From contig CAVULN010000034.1 of the NCBI GenBank assembly GCA_963742305.1, forward strand, positions 56,506 through 120,505: DNA of 64,000 nucleotides, written 5' to 3'. This DNA comes from Roseiarcus sp963742305. GTDB lineage: Bacteria > Pseudomonadota > Alphaproteobacteria > Rhizobiales > Beijerinckiaceae. A program made the translations under genes and the position numbers. The stretch's first letter is position 1; each line of letters starts with the position of its first letter. The notes beneath the pieces were generated by a model, which saw only the letters and a list, made by a program, of their open reading frames with translations, did not search any database and had not been told where the DNA came from. This document shows, in pieces, positions 8,296 through 17,159 of this stretch.

Positions 8296-8575
8296 CATAC
8301 ATAAGTTGTTTATCTATCCAATCAGCGCGAGTTTTGCAGCATGGAACTAAACGGGGTCGTAAGCCGCTGAAAAGATTAGGGGGCGCCGGTAAAATTGCGG
8401 CTAGGCCAGGCGGGCCGGCCCGCCGCGCGTCCGGGGACGCCGTTCAAACCGGCGCAGCCAAATCGCCGAGCCCGCAACGCGCTTGGCCAAGCGGGGAGAC
8501 TGTATTTGGCGAAACGCGCCAAATCCTCTAATCCCACGCGCCGTTCCCAGGCAAACCCATTTGGCCCCGAGTTCC
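8296..8575. other. Intergenic region between ribF and ileS
   Basis: Holds an AT-rich tract at 8288-8325 that stands out from the GC-rich surroundings and could contain the ileS promoter, followed by the 54-bp element copy A. No RNA gene or short protein is convincing here. An in-frame extension of ileS upstream to 8483 has no IleRS character. Confidence 0.5.
8342..8395 (+). repeat. 54-bp intergenic element, copy A
   Basis: Lies between ribF and ileS. It opens with TGGAACTAAACGGGGTC (8342-8358) and closes with TTAGGGGGCGCCGGTAAAAT (8376-8395). The inverted copy at 16320-16373 has the same two blocks and the same total length, with a variable 16-nt middle (9 of 16 identical). Overall about 47 of 54 positions agree. 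AT-rich DNA lies on the side of the TGGAAC end in both copies. Family unknown. Confidence 0.8.
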
Positions 8576-11535
8576 ATGTCCGACGCGTCCGTTTCCGGCC
8601 TCGACTATTCGCAGACGCTCTATCTGCCGAAGACCGATTTCCCCATGCGCGCCGGTCTGCCGCAGAAGGAGCCGGAGATTCTGGCCCGCTGGGCGCGCGA
8701 GAATCTCTATGGGGCGCTGCGCGAAGCTGGCCGGGGCCGCCCGAAATTCGTCCTGCATGACGGGCCGCCTTACGCCAACGGCAACGTCCACATCGGCACC
8801 GCGCTCAACAAGACGCTGAAGGACATTGTCGTCCGCTCGCATCAGATGACCGGGCGCGAATCCAACTATGTTCCCGGCTGGGACTGTCACGGGCTGCCGA
8901 TCGAATGGAAGGTCGAGGAGGAATTCTACCGGGCCAAGGGCAAGACCAAGCCTGACTTTTCCGATTCGAAGGCCATCATCGCGTTCCGCCGCGAGTGCCG
9001 CGCCTATGCCGAGCACTGGCTCTCGGTGCAGCGGGAGGAATTCAAGCGGCTCGGCGTCGTCGGCGACTGGGACCATCCCTATACGACGATGAGCTATCCG
9101 GCCGAGGCGCAGATCGCCCGCGAAATCTTCAAGTTCGTCGCCAACGGCCTGCTCTATCGCGGCTCGAAGCCGGTGATGTGGAGCGTGGTCGAAAAGACCG
9201 CGCTCGCCGAGGCCGAGGTCGAATACGAGGACCACGTCAGCGACACGATTTTCGCGGCCTTTCCTGTCGAGGGCGAGGACGCGTCCGTCGTCGATCTGGA
9301 CCACGACGCCCTGGACGATTCCGGGCAACCGCGCCATCGCCTTCTCCCGCCGTATCGCTTATGGACGCTACCGCGTGACGGACGCGCCGGCCGGCAATTG
9401 GGCGAAACCCGGCGCAACCTACATTCTCGCGCAATCGCTGGCGCAGAGCGTATTCGACGCGGCGAAGGTGACGGGTTTCGCGTTTCTTGGCGAAGTCAGC
9501 GGCGACGAGCTCGCCTCCATGGCCTGCGCCCATCCTCTGCACGCCCACGGCTACGGCTTCGTCGTGCCGCTGCTCGACGGCGACCACGTGACCGACGACG
9601 CCGGCACGGGCTTCGTCCACACCGCGCCGGGCCACGGGCGCGAGGACTTCGAGCTCTGGACGGCGAGCACGCGCCTCCTTCAGGAGCGCGGAATCGAGAC
9701 CCGCATTCCCTATACGGTCGACGAGAACGGCGCCTTCACCGACGAGGCGCCCGGCTTCGAGGGCAAGCGGGTCATCACCGACAAGGGGAAACCCGGCGAC
9801 GCCAACAAGGCCGTCATCGACGCGTTGATCGGAAGCCGGGACACTCGTCGCGCGCGGGCAAGCTCAAGCATCAGTATCCGCATAGCTGGCGGTCGAAGAC
9901 GCCGGTGATCTTCCGCAATACGCCCCAATGGTTCCTGGCGATGGACCGCCCGTTCGCCAACGCCGAGGGCGGCAGGAGCCTGCGGCAAATCGCGGTCGAC
10001 GCGATCGAGCATACGCGCTGGGCGCCCCCTTCCGGCGAGAACCGGATCAAGGGCATGGTGATGAACAAGCCCGACTGGGTGCTGTCGCGCCAGCGCGCCT
10101 GGGGCGTGCCCCTGTCGATCTTCGTCCGCAAGGACGGTCACGAGATCCTGTTCGACGAGGAGGTCAACGCGCGGATCGCCGCGGCCTATGAGAAGGAGGG
10201 CGCCGACGCCTGGTTCGCCGAAGGCGCGAAGGCGCGGTTTCTGGGCGCAAAGCACGATCCCGCGACTTACGACAAGATCGACGATCTGGTCGAGGTCTGG
10301 TTCGATTCGGGCTCGACCCACGCCTTCGTCCTCGAGGACGCCAAACACTTCCCAGGCCTTGCCGGCATCCGGCGGAAGATCGACGGCGGCGAGGATACGG
10401 TCATGTATCTCGAAGGCTCGGACCAGCATCGCGGCTGGTTCCAGTCGTCGCTGCTCGAAAGCTGCGGCACCCGCGGCCGCGCGCCGTTCGACATCGTGCT
10501 GACCCATGGCTTCACGCTCGACGAGGTCGGCCGCAAGATGTCGAAGTCGCTCGGCAACCAGACCTTCCCGCAGGACGTGATCCGCGTTTCGGGCGCCGAC
10601 ATCCTGCGTCTGTGGGTGGCCAGCGTCGACTATACCGACGACCAGCGCATCGGCCCGGAAATCCTCAAAGCGGTCAGCGACAATTACCGCAAGCTGCGCA
10701 ACACGATCCGCTGGATGCTGGGCACGCTCGCCCATCGCGAGAAAGGCGATTCGGTCGGCCACGCGCGAGATGACCGGCGCTCGAGCGGCTGATGCTGCAC
10801 AAGCTCGCCGAACTCGATCTCAAGGTTCGCGAGGCTTACGAGGATTTCGACTTCGCGCGGGTCGTCGCGCTGCTCACCTCATTCATGAACGCCGATCTTT
10901 CCGCCTTTTATTTCGACATCCGCAAGGACGCGCTCTATTGCGACGCGCCGTCCAGCCTGCGGCGGCGCGGCGCGCTGGAGGCGATCGAGCGCATCTTCCA
11001 CGCGGTGACGATCTGGCTCGCTCCGGTGCTCGTTTTCACCGCTGAGGAAGCCTGGGCGGCGCGCGACGCGACTCACGGCTCGGTCCATCTCGAACAGTTC
11101 CCGTCCATCCCCCCCGAATGGCGGGATGACGAACTGGCGCGGACCTGGGACACGATCCGGGCGCTGCGGTCTGTTGTCACCGGCGCGATCGAGATCGCAC
11201 GGGCCGACAAGCGGATCGGCTCCTCCCTCGAGGCCGCGCCGCGCGTTTATCTCAGCGATCCCGAGCATGTGAAGGCGCTCGAAGGCGTCGACTTCGCGGA
11301 AGTCTGCATCACCTCGGACATTGCGGTCGAGTTCGGCAAGCCGATCCCCGACGGCGCGTTCCGGCTGCCCGAAGTCCCGGATGTCGGCGTGGTCGTCGAG
11401 CGCGCTCGGGGCGTCAAATGCGCCCGCTCGTGGCGCTACTTCGATCCCGCGACCGCTTTGCCCGGCTTTCCCGGCGTGACCCCTCGCGACGGCGAGGCGT
11501 TGCGTGAGCTCGAAGCCCTGGGCCGGCGGGCATGA
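8576..11535 (+). CDS. ileS: Isoleucyl-tRNA synthetase (about four frameshifts)
   Basis: Charges tRNA-Ile with isoleucine and edits valine. It begins at ATG 8576 (MSDASVSGLDYSQTLYLPKT). The class I HIGH signature is PPYANGNVHIGTALN and the KMSKS loop is GRKMSKSLGN; the editing region contains TTTPWTIPGN and GTGFVHTAPGHG. The coding frame changes near 9293, 9831-9832, 9856-9858 and 10765-10773; the first three are consistent with single-base insertions. Each side aligns smoothly with the next, giving a full-length enzyme of about 985 aa once corrected. There is no sign of gene loss, so these are most likely sequence errors. The stop overlaps the start of lspA (ATGA). Confidence 0.92.
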
Positions 11536-12044
11536 AGCCGCCGGCTCTCGGGGGCCTCGTCGCGCTTGCTGTCGTCATCGTCGATCAGGTCGCCAAAGCC
11601 GGCGTTCTGGCGCATTTCCGCGGGCCCGATGTCGATTCGGCGCCGCTCGCGCCGTTCATTGATCTGAACCTGCAGTTAAATCGGGGCATTTCCTTCAGCC
11701 TGTTCGCCCGCGATTCGGCGGCCGGGCAGGCGGCTCTCCTGGCGCTGACCCTGGCGGCGACCGGCTTGCTCGCGTGGTGGCTCCTACGAACGCGATCCGC
11801 CCTGCCGGCTGTCGGCCTCGGACTGATCATCGGCGGCGCCCTCGGCAATGCGATCGATCGCATTGCGCATGGCGCCGTCATCGACTATCTGGATCTGCAC
11901 GCATTGGGCCGTCACTTCTTCGTGTTCAATGCCGCTGACGCGGCCATCAATATCGGGGTCGCGTTGTTGATTTTCGACTTGTTGCCGATCGCCCGCGCGT
12001 CGAACGGTCAGGGCGACGGCAGCCGGTCTCGTGGCGCGGGTTGA
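11532..12044 (+). CDS. lspA: Lipoprotein signal peptidase (signal peptidase II)
   Basis: Integral inner-membrane aspartyl protease that removes signal peptides from prolipoproteins after lipid attachment. The 170-aa product has four hydrophobic segments. It shows VDQVAKAGV near the N terminus, LQLNRGISFSLF, and the two catalytic Asp blocks GNAIDRIAHGAVIDYLDLH and FNAADAAINIGV. It starts at ATG 11532, overlapping the ileS stop, matching the common ribF-ileS-lspA order in proteobacteria. Intact. Confidence 0.95.
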   Translation: MKPPALGGLVALAVVIVDQVAKAGVLAHFRGPDVDSAPLAPFIDLNLQLNRGISFSLFARDSAAGQAALLALTLAATGLLAWWLLRTRSALPAVGLGLIIGGALGNAIDRIAHGAVIDYLDLHALGRHFFVFNAADAAINIGVALLIFDLLPIARASNGQGDGSRSRGAG

Positions 12045-12150
12045 GGCGGCGACTGGGTCGCAAGCGTTGCAAAAGTCATCGAATAGCCGGAATTTGTGGC
12101 GAGACACGTTCTCGAGCGGCTGTCACAAACATGCGGAGGACAAGCGGCTG

Positions 12151-12748
12151 ATGGGCGCTGGTTTGCGATTAGCGGCGGTCGTGTTGGCGGTGGGCGCGGC
12201 CGGCCTCGTCGAAATCACCCGCGTTCGCCGGCGACGACGGCGCGGCGCCGCTCTGGCAGGGACTTGGCTCGATAATCGCTCCGGTTATCGGATTCGGAGG
12301 GAAGAAGCCGCCCCCGATCAATTACCGCGAGCACGGAAAGCTCGTCGTGCCGCCGAATACGGAGCTGCCGCCCCCCGGCGCGTCTGCCGCCGCCGGCCCG
12401 GCTTGGCCGGTGAATCAGGAGATCGTCCGCCGGAAAGCGCGGGAAGAAGAGGGAAAGCACACGATCGCCGGAGTGGGCGATGCGCGTCTGCGCTATACGC
12501 ATCCGTTCCCTGCGGGCGAACCGGTGACCGTTCGCGCCGTCGACCCCGACACTGGACAAACGGTCAAGTGCCAAGGGGCTTGCGGATCGGGTTCAACGGT
12601 GCTAGGCAACCTCAATCCAATGAACTGGTTTGGGATGGGGAAATCGGACGCAGCGAAGCTCGGGCCTGAGCCTGACCGCGAATGGCTGACCGATCCTCCC
12701 AAGGGGTTCCGGGCTCCGGTCGGACCACAGGGATCGGCGTCAAACTGA
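12151..12748 (+). CDS. Conserved hypothetical exported protein (one frameshift)
   Basis: Begins at ATG 12151 with a signal-peptide-like stretch (MGAGLRLAAVVLAVGAAGLV). The mature part is in the next frame: AFAGDDGAAPLWQGLGSI, then a Pro-rich segment containing KPPPINYREHGKLVVPP. A block VDPDTGQTVKCQGACGSG and a C-terminal DPPKGFRAPVGPQ follow. The frame change lies between about 12216 and 12235. Rhizobial genomes carry a similar protein after lspA, from memory, but its function is unknown to me. Corrected length is about 198 aa. It probably acts in the periplasm or envelope. Confidence 0.6.
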
Positions 12749-13220
12749 TCGGCCAACGGCCGCGGGCGCTGCATTTCGCGATTCGGACGCCGGAATTCAG
12801 GCAGGAAGTCAAAATTCCGGCTTGGCGATCCCGGCAAAGGACGCTATTCTGTTTAGGAAGGATTCGCTGGCAGCGCAGATTTCGACGCTTCGACGCTCGG
12901 CCCCGAATCGACTCCAATCACGGAACATGGGGCGCGCGCGCGGGCAGAGGCGCCGAAAGTCGTGCAACTGGGATCAGCCGGGGCGACCAGCGAGTAGGCC
13001 TTTTCGACAAGGGGGCCGGTTTGTGCGCCGCCATTAGGCGCGCTCGTGAAGGGAATTTGCACGGGAAGATGCAATTCGTACCCGTGCTTCGGGCGCCGCG
13101 AGATCAGCCCATTCGAGTGACGCGAAAGTAAATCGCGGTCTTGCGCCAAATTCGAGCAAGCCAAGCGCCGAAGCGGCGGGAAAGCCCCGGGCTTAACGGG
13201 ATGAATGTTGGGAAATCGAA
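12749..13220. other. 472-bp region without a recognisable gene
   Basis: Open frames exist on both strands but none shows family motifs, a good ribosome-binding site and plausible codon use together. No tRNA, hairpin with T-run or repeat was noticed. It presumably contains the promoter of the DUF4167 gene at 13221. Confidence 0.5.
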
Positions 13221-14177
13221 ATGAGACCAGGTCAGAACAAAAGGATGCGCGGCCGGCCGACAAACAATCGGCGGGGGCCCAATCCTTTGACGCGATCCTA
13301 CGAATCGAACGGCCCGGATGTCAAAATACGCGGCAACGCGCATCATGTCGCCGAAAAATATCTCCAGCTCGCGAGAGACGCCCACACAGGGGGAGATCCC
13401 GTCGCGGCGGAGAATTATTTGCAGCATGCCGAACATTACTTCCGGCTGATAGCCGCCGCCCAGGCCGCGCAGGCGCTTGCACAAAGCGGCCAGCAGCGTC
13501 CGCCCGGAGAGGAAAGCGACGAGATGGATGACGATGGCGATTTCGGCGGCACCCTGTCGGATCGTTTCGCTTCGCCGGCCGAGCGGCAGAACGCCTATCA
13601 GCAGCCGCAACCGGGCTTCCAGCCGCAACCGAGCGTCGCGCCGAACGCCCCGCAGCCCTTCGCCGACAGGCCGGCCTACGACGCCGAGCGTCAGGCCGGC
13701 AATGATCGCGGAGGCTTCGCCCCCCGGCAGGAGCGGCAGGGCGGCCGGTTTCCCGACCGGGGTCCGCGACCCGATCGGCCGTTCCAGGACCGGAACGAGG
13801 GTTATCGGGACAATCGGCAGGGCCGCGATGGACGTCCGCGGGATTTCCGGCCCTATCGCGACTCTCAGCCTCAGCCGGCGAGGGAGGCGGGCGCCGATGG
13901 CGCGGCGCAAGCCGGGCTTCCGTCCTTCATTACGGCGAGCCCGAGGCCCAGCGCCGCGGATCCCGCCGCTGGCGCGCCGCCGCCCGATGCGGCTGGCTCG
14001 CCTCAGCCCGAGGCTGGCCCCGCGGCCTTCGAATCGCCGCAAGAGGGAAGCGCCTTTCCCGCCCGCGGCCGGCGCCGGAGACTGCGTTCGCCCTATGGGT
14101 TTGGCGGCGCCAGTTCCGGCGAAGCCGGCGGCCCGGACGCGGCGCCGGAAATCGCCGACAATTCGCCCGCGGAATAG
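13221..14177 (+). CDS. DUF4167 domain-containing protein
   Basis: The first 90 residues carry the DUF4167 block: MRPGQNKRMRGR, then PLTRSYESNGPDVKIRGNA, then HVAEKYLQLARDA and AENYLQHAEHYFRL. The remaining 230 residues are low complexity, rich in Arg, Pro, Gln, Gly and Asp, and probably disordered. Such proteins are widespread in alphaproteobacteria; the basic RGN motifs suggest nucleic-acid or ribosome contacts, which is inference. The length of 318 aa is normal given the variable tail. It converges with chpT with only 15 bp between stops. Confidence 0.88.
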   Translation: MRPGQNKRMRGRPTNNRRGPNPLTRSYESNGPDVKIRGNAHHVAEKYLQLARDAHTGGDPVAAENYLQHAEHYFRLIAAAQAAQALAQSGQQRPPGEESDEMDDDGDFGGTLSDRFASPAERQNAYQQPQPGFQPQPSVAPNAPQPFADRPAYDAERQAGNDRGGFAPRQERQGGRFPDRGPRPDRPFQDRNEGYRDNRQGRDGRPRDFRPYRDSQPQPAREAGADGAAQAGLPSFITASPRPSAADPAAGAPPPDAAGSPQPEAGPAAFESPQEGSAFPARGRRRRLRSPYGFGGASSGEAGGPDAAPEIADNSPAE

Positions 14178-14192
14178 TCGAGAAAATCGCGC

Positions 14193-14876
14193 TCAGGTTC
14201 CCGCGGCGCCCGCCGTCACTGGGACGCCGTTCGGGTGCGCCGCCGCCGTAGCCCTCAGCGTCACGGTTTCAGGCGAGGCCGAGACGGTCAGCGCCGTTTG
14301 ACATTCGCGGGCCAAAAGCGTCGTGAAATAGAGTTGAATGGAACGGCCGTCGATCGCTTCGGCGGGAAAGGCGCCGGTCAGGATGTCGGCTGCGCTGTGG
14401 GGCAGCTTGGCGTTTGAACCGTTGGCTTCGACCCGAATCGACATGGCGTCGTTCTCGCCCGACAGGTCCACCGTGACGACGCCGCCCCGGGGTATGGCGC
14501 TGGCCGCGATGAGGCAAAGGTTGAGCAGGAGCTTGACCGCGTTTCTCGACGCCATCCGCCGTTCGCCGCCCCACTCCAGGACCGAGCGGCCATTGGCGAA
14601 AATGCCCCTCGCCGCCTTTTCCGCGTCGCCCGTGTCGATCAGCGCCCCGTATGAACCCGCGGCGCCGAAAGCCAGGCGGCAGAATTGAAGGCGCGCGGAG
14701 GCCGAGATCGCGCTCTTCTTGATGAGCTCCATCGCCACGGCGCGCATCTCTTCGTCCTCTTCCGCTTCGAGCACTTCGAGGCCATTGACGATCGCGCCGA
14801 CCGGGCTGATCACGTCGTGGCATACGCGCGAGCAAAGGAGCGCCGCGAGGTCGAGCGAGGTGAGCGAGGCCATCAT
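14193..14876 (-). CDS. chpT: Histidine phosphotransferase ChpT
   Basis: Relay protein that passes phosphate from the hybrid kinase CckA to CtrA and CpdR, controlling cell-cycle progression in alphaproteobacteria. The diagnostic first helix is LAALLCSRVCHDVISPVGAI with the phospho-accepting His, followed by a DHp-like helical hairpin and a degenerate ATPase-like domain lacking nucleotide-binding boxes. The start was set at ATG 14876 (a second ATG follows at once), as the upstream extension to 15089 overlaps the divergent cysQ gene. Length is 227 aa, near the family norm. Neither cckA nor ctrA is in the window. Confidence 0.9.
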   Translation of the reverse strand: MMASLTSLDLAALLCSRVCHDVISPVGAIVNGLEVLEAEEDEEMRAVAMELIKKSAISASARLQFCRLAFGAAGSYGALIDTGDAEKAARGIFANGRSVLEWGGERRMASRNAVKLLLNLCLIAASAIPRGGVVTVDLSGENDAMSIRVEANGSNAKLPHSAADILTGAFPAEAIDGRSIQLYFTTLLARECQTALTVSASPETVTLRATAAAHPNGVPVTAGAAGT

Positions 14877-15022
14877 GGAGCGGTTGATCCTGGGTTTGAT
14901 CTCGGGGTCGTGGAGCCGGAAGCCGGTGTCGTCTTTTGGGTCGTTCGGCGCCCTGTCTATCCGATTCGCTTCCAGGCCGCGATGCGGCCTATGCAGGACC
15001 CACGCTAGTCGATGAGGGCGCC

Positions 15023-15873
15023 TTGAACTCGGTTCACTCGGATAGAAACCCCTTCGCGCTCGGCCAGGGCACGCGCGACGAAATTGCATTGTTTCTCGCC
15101 GGGGCCGCTCTGTCGGCGGGACCGGCGGTGATGGAGGAATATGAGCGCGGCTGCGAGGTCGTCTCGAAAAAGGACGGCAGTCCGGTCACCTCCGCCGATC
15201 ATCGGGCGGAGGCCATCATCTGCGAACATCTCGCGAGCATGGTCCCCATGCCGCCCGTCTGCGCGGAAGAGGCAATGGCGGCCGGCGCCGAGCCTGGGGT
15301 CGCCGAGCGGTTCCTGCTGGTCGATCCGCTCGATGGAACACGGGAATTCCTTGCTCGCAATGGCGAGTTCACCATCAACGTGGCGCTGATCGAAAGAGGC
15401 GCTCCGGTCGCCGGGGCCGTGTACGCGCCCGCGATCGGTCGCTTATGGGTGGGGGGGAAACGGCCTTCGTCTGCGAGGCGCGCCCGGGCGCCGCATTGCC
15501 CGGCGAAGGATCGCGGCGGCCTATCCGCACGCGTCGAGCGCCCTTGCGCCTGGTCGCGCTGGCCAGCCGTTCGCATCTCGACCCGCAGTCGGATTCCTTC
15601 CTCAAAGAATTGCCGATCGGCGAAACCCGGTTCGCCGGCTCGTCGCTGAAATTCTGCCTCATCGCCGAGGGCGAGGGCGACGTCTATCCGCGGTTCGCGC
15701 CGACGATGGAATGGGACACGGCGGCGGGCGACGCGGTGCTGCGCGCGGCCGGCGGAGCCGTGCTCGATCCGTCGGGACGGCCGCTCTCCTACGGCAAGGT
15801 CGAGAGCGGATTGCGCAATGGCCCCTTCATTGCTTGGGGAGACCCAACCGCGGCGAGGCGACCCGGATCTTAA
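15023..15873 (+). CDS. cysQ: 3'(2'),5'-bisphosphate nucleotidase CysQ (one frameshift)
   Basis: Inositol-monophosphatase-superfamily enzyme that hydrolyses 3'-phosphoadenosine 5'-phosphate, a by-product of sulfate assimilation. Metal-binding motifs are CAEEAMAAG, the signature LLVDPLDGTREFL and the late APTMEWDTAAGDAVL. The start was placed at TTG 15023 because GAGGGCG lies just upstream and no ATG precedes the conserved region; the next ATG (15131) would remove needed sequence. The G run at 15451-15457 is one base short for the frame, shifting LWVGG into ETAFVCEA. Restoring one G gives about 284 aa. A homopolymer miscall is the likely reason. Confidence 0.86.
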
Positions 15874-16040
15874 AATCTTCGCGCGCCGGTTCGTCGCGCG
15901 TAATCCATGTTTGCAGCGCGGCGGCTTGGCGTGCGCTGAGGGTAAACCGGGAGCGCGGCGGTTTGACCATTTGTTAACCGTCGCCCTTCGAAATTGAGGA
16001 CGAATCGCAACGATCGCCGATTCTCCAAACGGGGGCCGCC

Positions 16041-16238
16041 ATGAACAATGTCATCCTATTCCGGCCCGCGGACAGTCCCCGTCGCATGGCTTCGGGAGAC
16101 CGCGGCGCCGAGATCCTGTTCTTCACCGGGGTGCGCTACCAGCGCATGGGCGAGAGCCCCCCCGCGCCTGCGGCCGGATCGCGCCCCGCTCGCCGGAAAC
16201 GTCAGGCCGCGGAGGTTGGGCGGAAGCGCCAGCGCTAG
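16041..16238 (+). CDS. Small conserved protein (65 aa)
   Basis: A short basic protein beginning MNNVILFRPADSPRR, with a central AEILFFTGVRYQRMGE and a Lys/Arg-rich tail. I recall similar short alphaproteobacterial proteins with an ILFFTGVRYER-like core, but know no function. ATG 16041 follows a G-rich leader. The 167-bp gap after cysQ and a gap of about 250 bp before the next gene make it a separate transcription unit. The alternative frame at 16048 is less protein-like. Confidence 0.6.
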   Translation: MNNVILFRPADSPRRMASGDRGAEILFFTGVRYQRMGESPPAPAAGSRPARRKRQAAEVGRKRQR

Positions 16239-16487
16239 GTCCTTCCGCTCTTGAGCGGAACCGCAGAAAGGGCCGACCTGAAGGAGAGCGGATCACAGAG
16301 CGCCTGTTGGCTTAGTTCCATTTTACCGGCGCCCCCTAATGTTTTCAGGTCGTTGAGACCCCGTTTAGTTCCACGTTCTCAAATTTAGACATATCTTATA
16401 TGTATTATCACTTAGAGGGGCGTTGCAAAGGGCGCGATCCCGCCAAGAGCTTGACGCTCGCCAAGGAAGTTCTGCTAGAAGCCCGTC
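16239..16487. other. Intergenic region with AT-rich tract upstream of the PNPOx-like gene
   Basis: Contains copy B of the 54-bp element (16320-16373) followed by AT-rich DNA at 16374-16414, including the dyad ACATAT/ATATGT (16388-16403). The AT-rich part probably holds the promoter of the gene at 16488. No coding potential was seen. Confidence 0.5.
16320..16373 (-). repeat. 54-bp intergenic element, copy B (inverted relative to copy A)
   Basis: On the minus strand it reads from TGGAACTAAACGGGGTC (16373-16357) to TTAGGGGGCGCCGGTAAAAT (16339-16320), with a 16-nt variable middle. It matches copy A at 8342-8395 in length and in both end blocks. In this copy GGTC and GACC flank a 5-nt loop; in copy A a CGG/CCG pairing around a longer loop is possible instead. 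The structure is suggestive only. Confidence 0.8.
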
Positions 16488-17045
16488 ATGGGCAAACAGT
16501 TTCCCGAGCTTGACGCCGGCCATCGCGAGTTCATCGGCCGGCAGCGCATTTTCTTCGCCGCTTCCGCGGCGCCTGGCGCGCGGGTGAACATTTCGCCCCG
16601 CGGAACGAACGCCTTCGCCATCATCGACGCGCGGACGGTCGCCTATCTCGACTTGACCGGCAGCGGCAACGAGACCGCCGCCCACCTCAAGGCGGACGGG
16701 CGGCTCACCCTCATGTTCTGCGCCTTCGACGGGCCGCCGAACATCCTGCGCCTCTATGGCCGCGGCGAGATTTTACGCCGCGGCGGCCGCGGCTATGCGG
16801 CGCTGCTCGAGAGCGCCTTCGGCGGCGCCGAGCCGGCCGGCGCGCGCCAGATCGTCCGCCTCGCCGTCGACCTCGTGCTCACCTCCTGCGGCTACGGGAC
16901 GCCCCTGTTCGACTATCGCGGCGAGCGCCCCTCGCTCGACAACTGGTCGCGCTCCAAGGGCGAGGACGGCCTCGAGGCCTACCGGCGGGAGAAGAACGTG
17001 GCCAGCATCGACGGCCTGCCGACCGGACTGCTCGACCCGGTGTGA
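16488..17045 (+). CDS. Pyridoxamine 5'-phosphate oxidase-like flavin-binding protein
   Basis: A 185-aa split-barrel protein of the PNPOx-like superfamily. The N-terminal half has QRIFFAASAAPGARVNISPRG, then YLDLTGSGNETAAHLKADGR, and LMFCAFDGPPNILRLYG, all typical of this group, which binds FMN, F420 or haem. The C-terminal part (DNWSRSKGEDGLEAYRREKN) is common to a proteobacterial subgroup of about this length. It is probably not the vitamin B6 enzyme PdxH. It ends 115 bp before the AraC/MGMT gene, and the two may share a promoter. The substrate is unknown. Confidence 0.82.
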   Translation: MGKQFPELDAGHREFIGRQRIFFAASAAPGARVNISPRGTNAFAIIDARTVAYLDLTGSGNETAAHLKADGRLTLMFCAFDGPPNILRLYGRGEILRRGGRGYAALLESAFGGAEPAGARQIVRLAVDLVLTSCGYGTPLFDYRGERPSLDNWSRSKGEDGLEAYRREKNVASIDGLPTGLLDPV

Positions 17046-17159
17046 GTGCGGGCCCGCGCGAATCGTCGTTTTCGGGTGGCGCGGATTGCCGGAGGCCCAT
17101 AGGGTTCGCCGCCGGCCGGGCAATCCGGGCCGGCCCCGAAGGATTCCTGGAATTTGGCG

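Noticed and set aside
8342..8364. GGAAC as a -35 element of an EcfG general-stress promoter in the 54-bp element
   Set aside because: No CGTT-like -10 element lies 16-17 bp downstream in either copy.
12682..13131. 149-codon frame between the exported protein and the DUF4167 gene
   Set aside because: No motif, Arg-rich composition and overlap with the end of the preceding gene.
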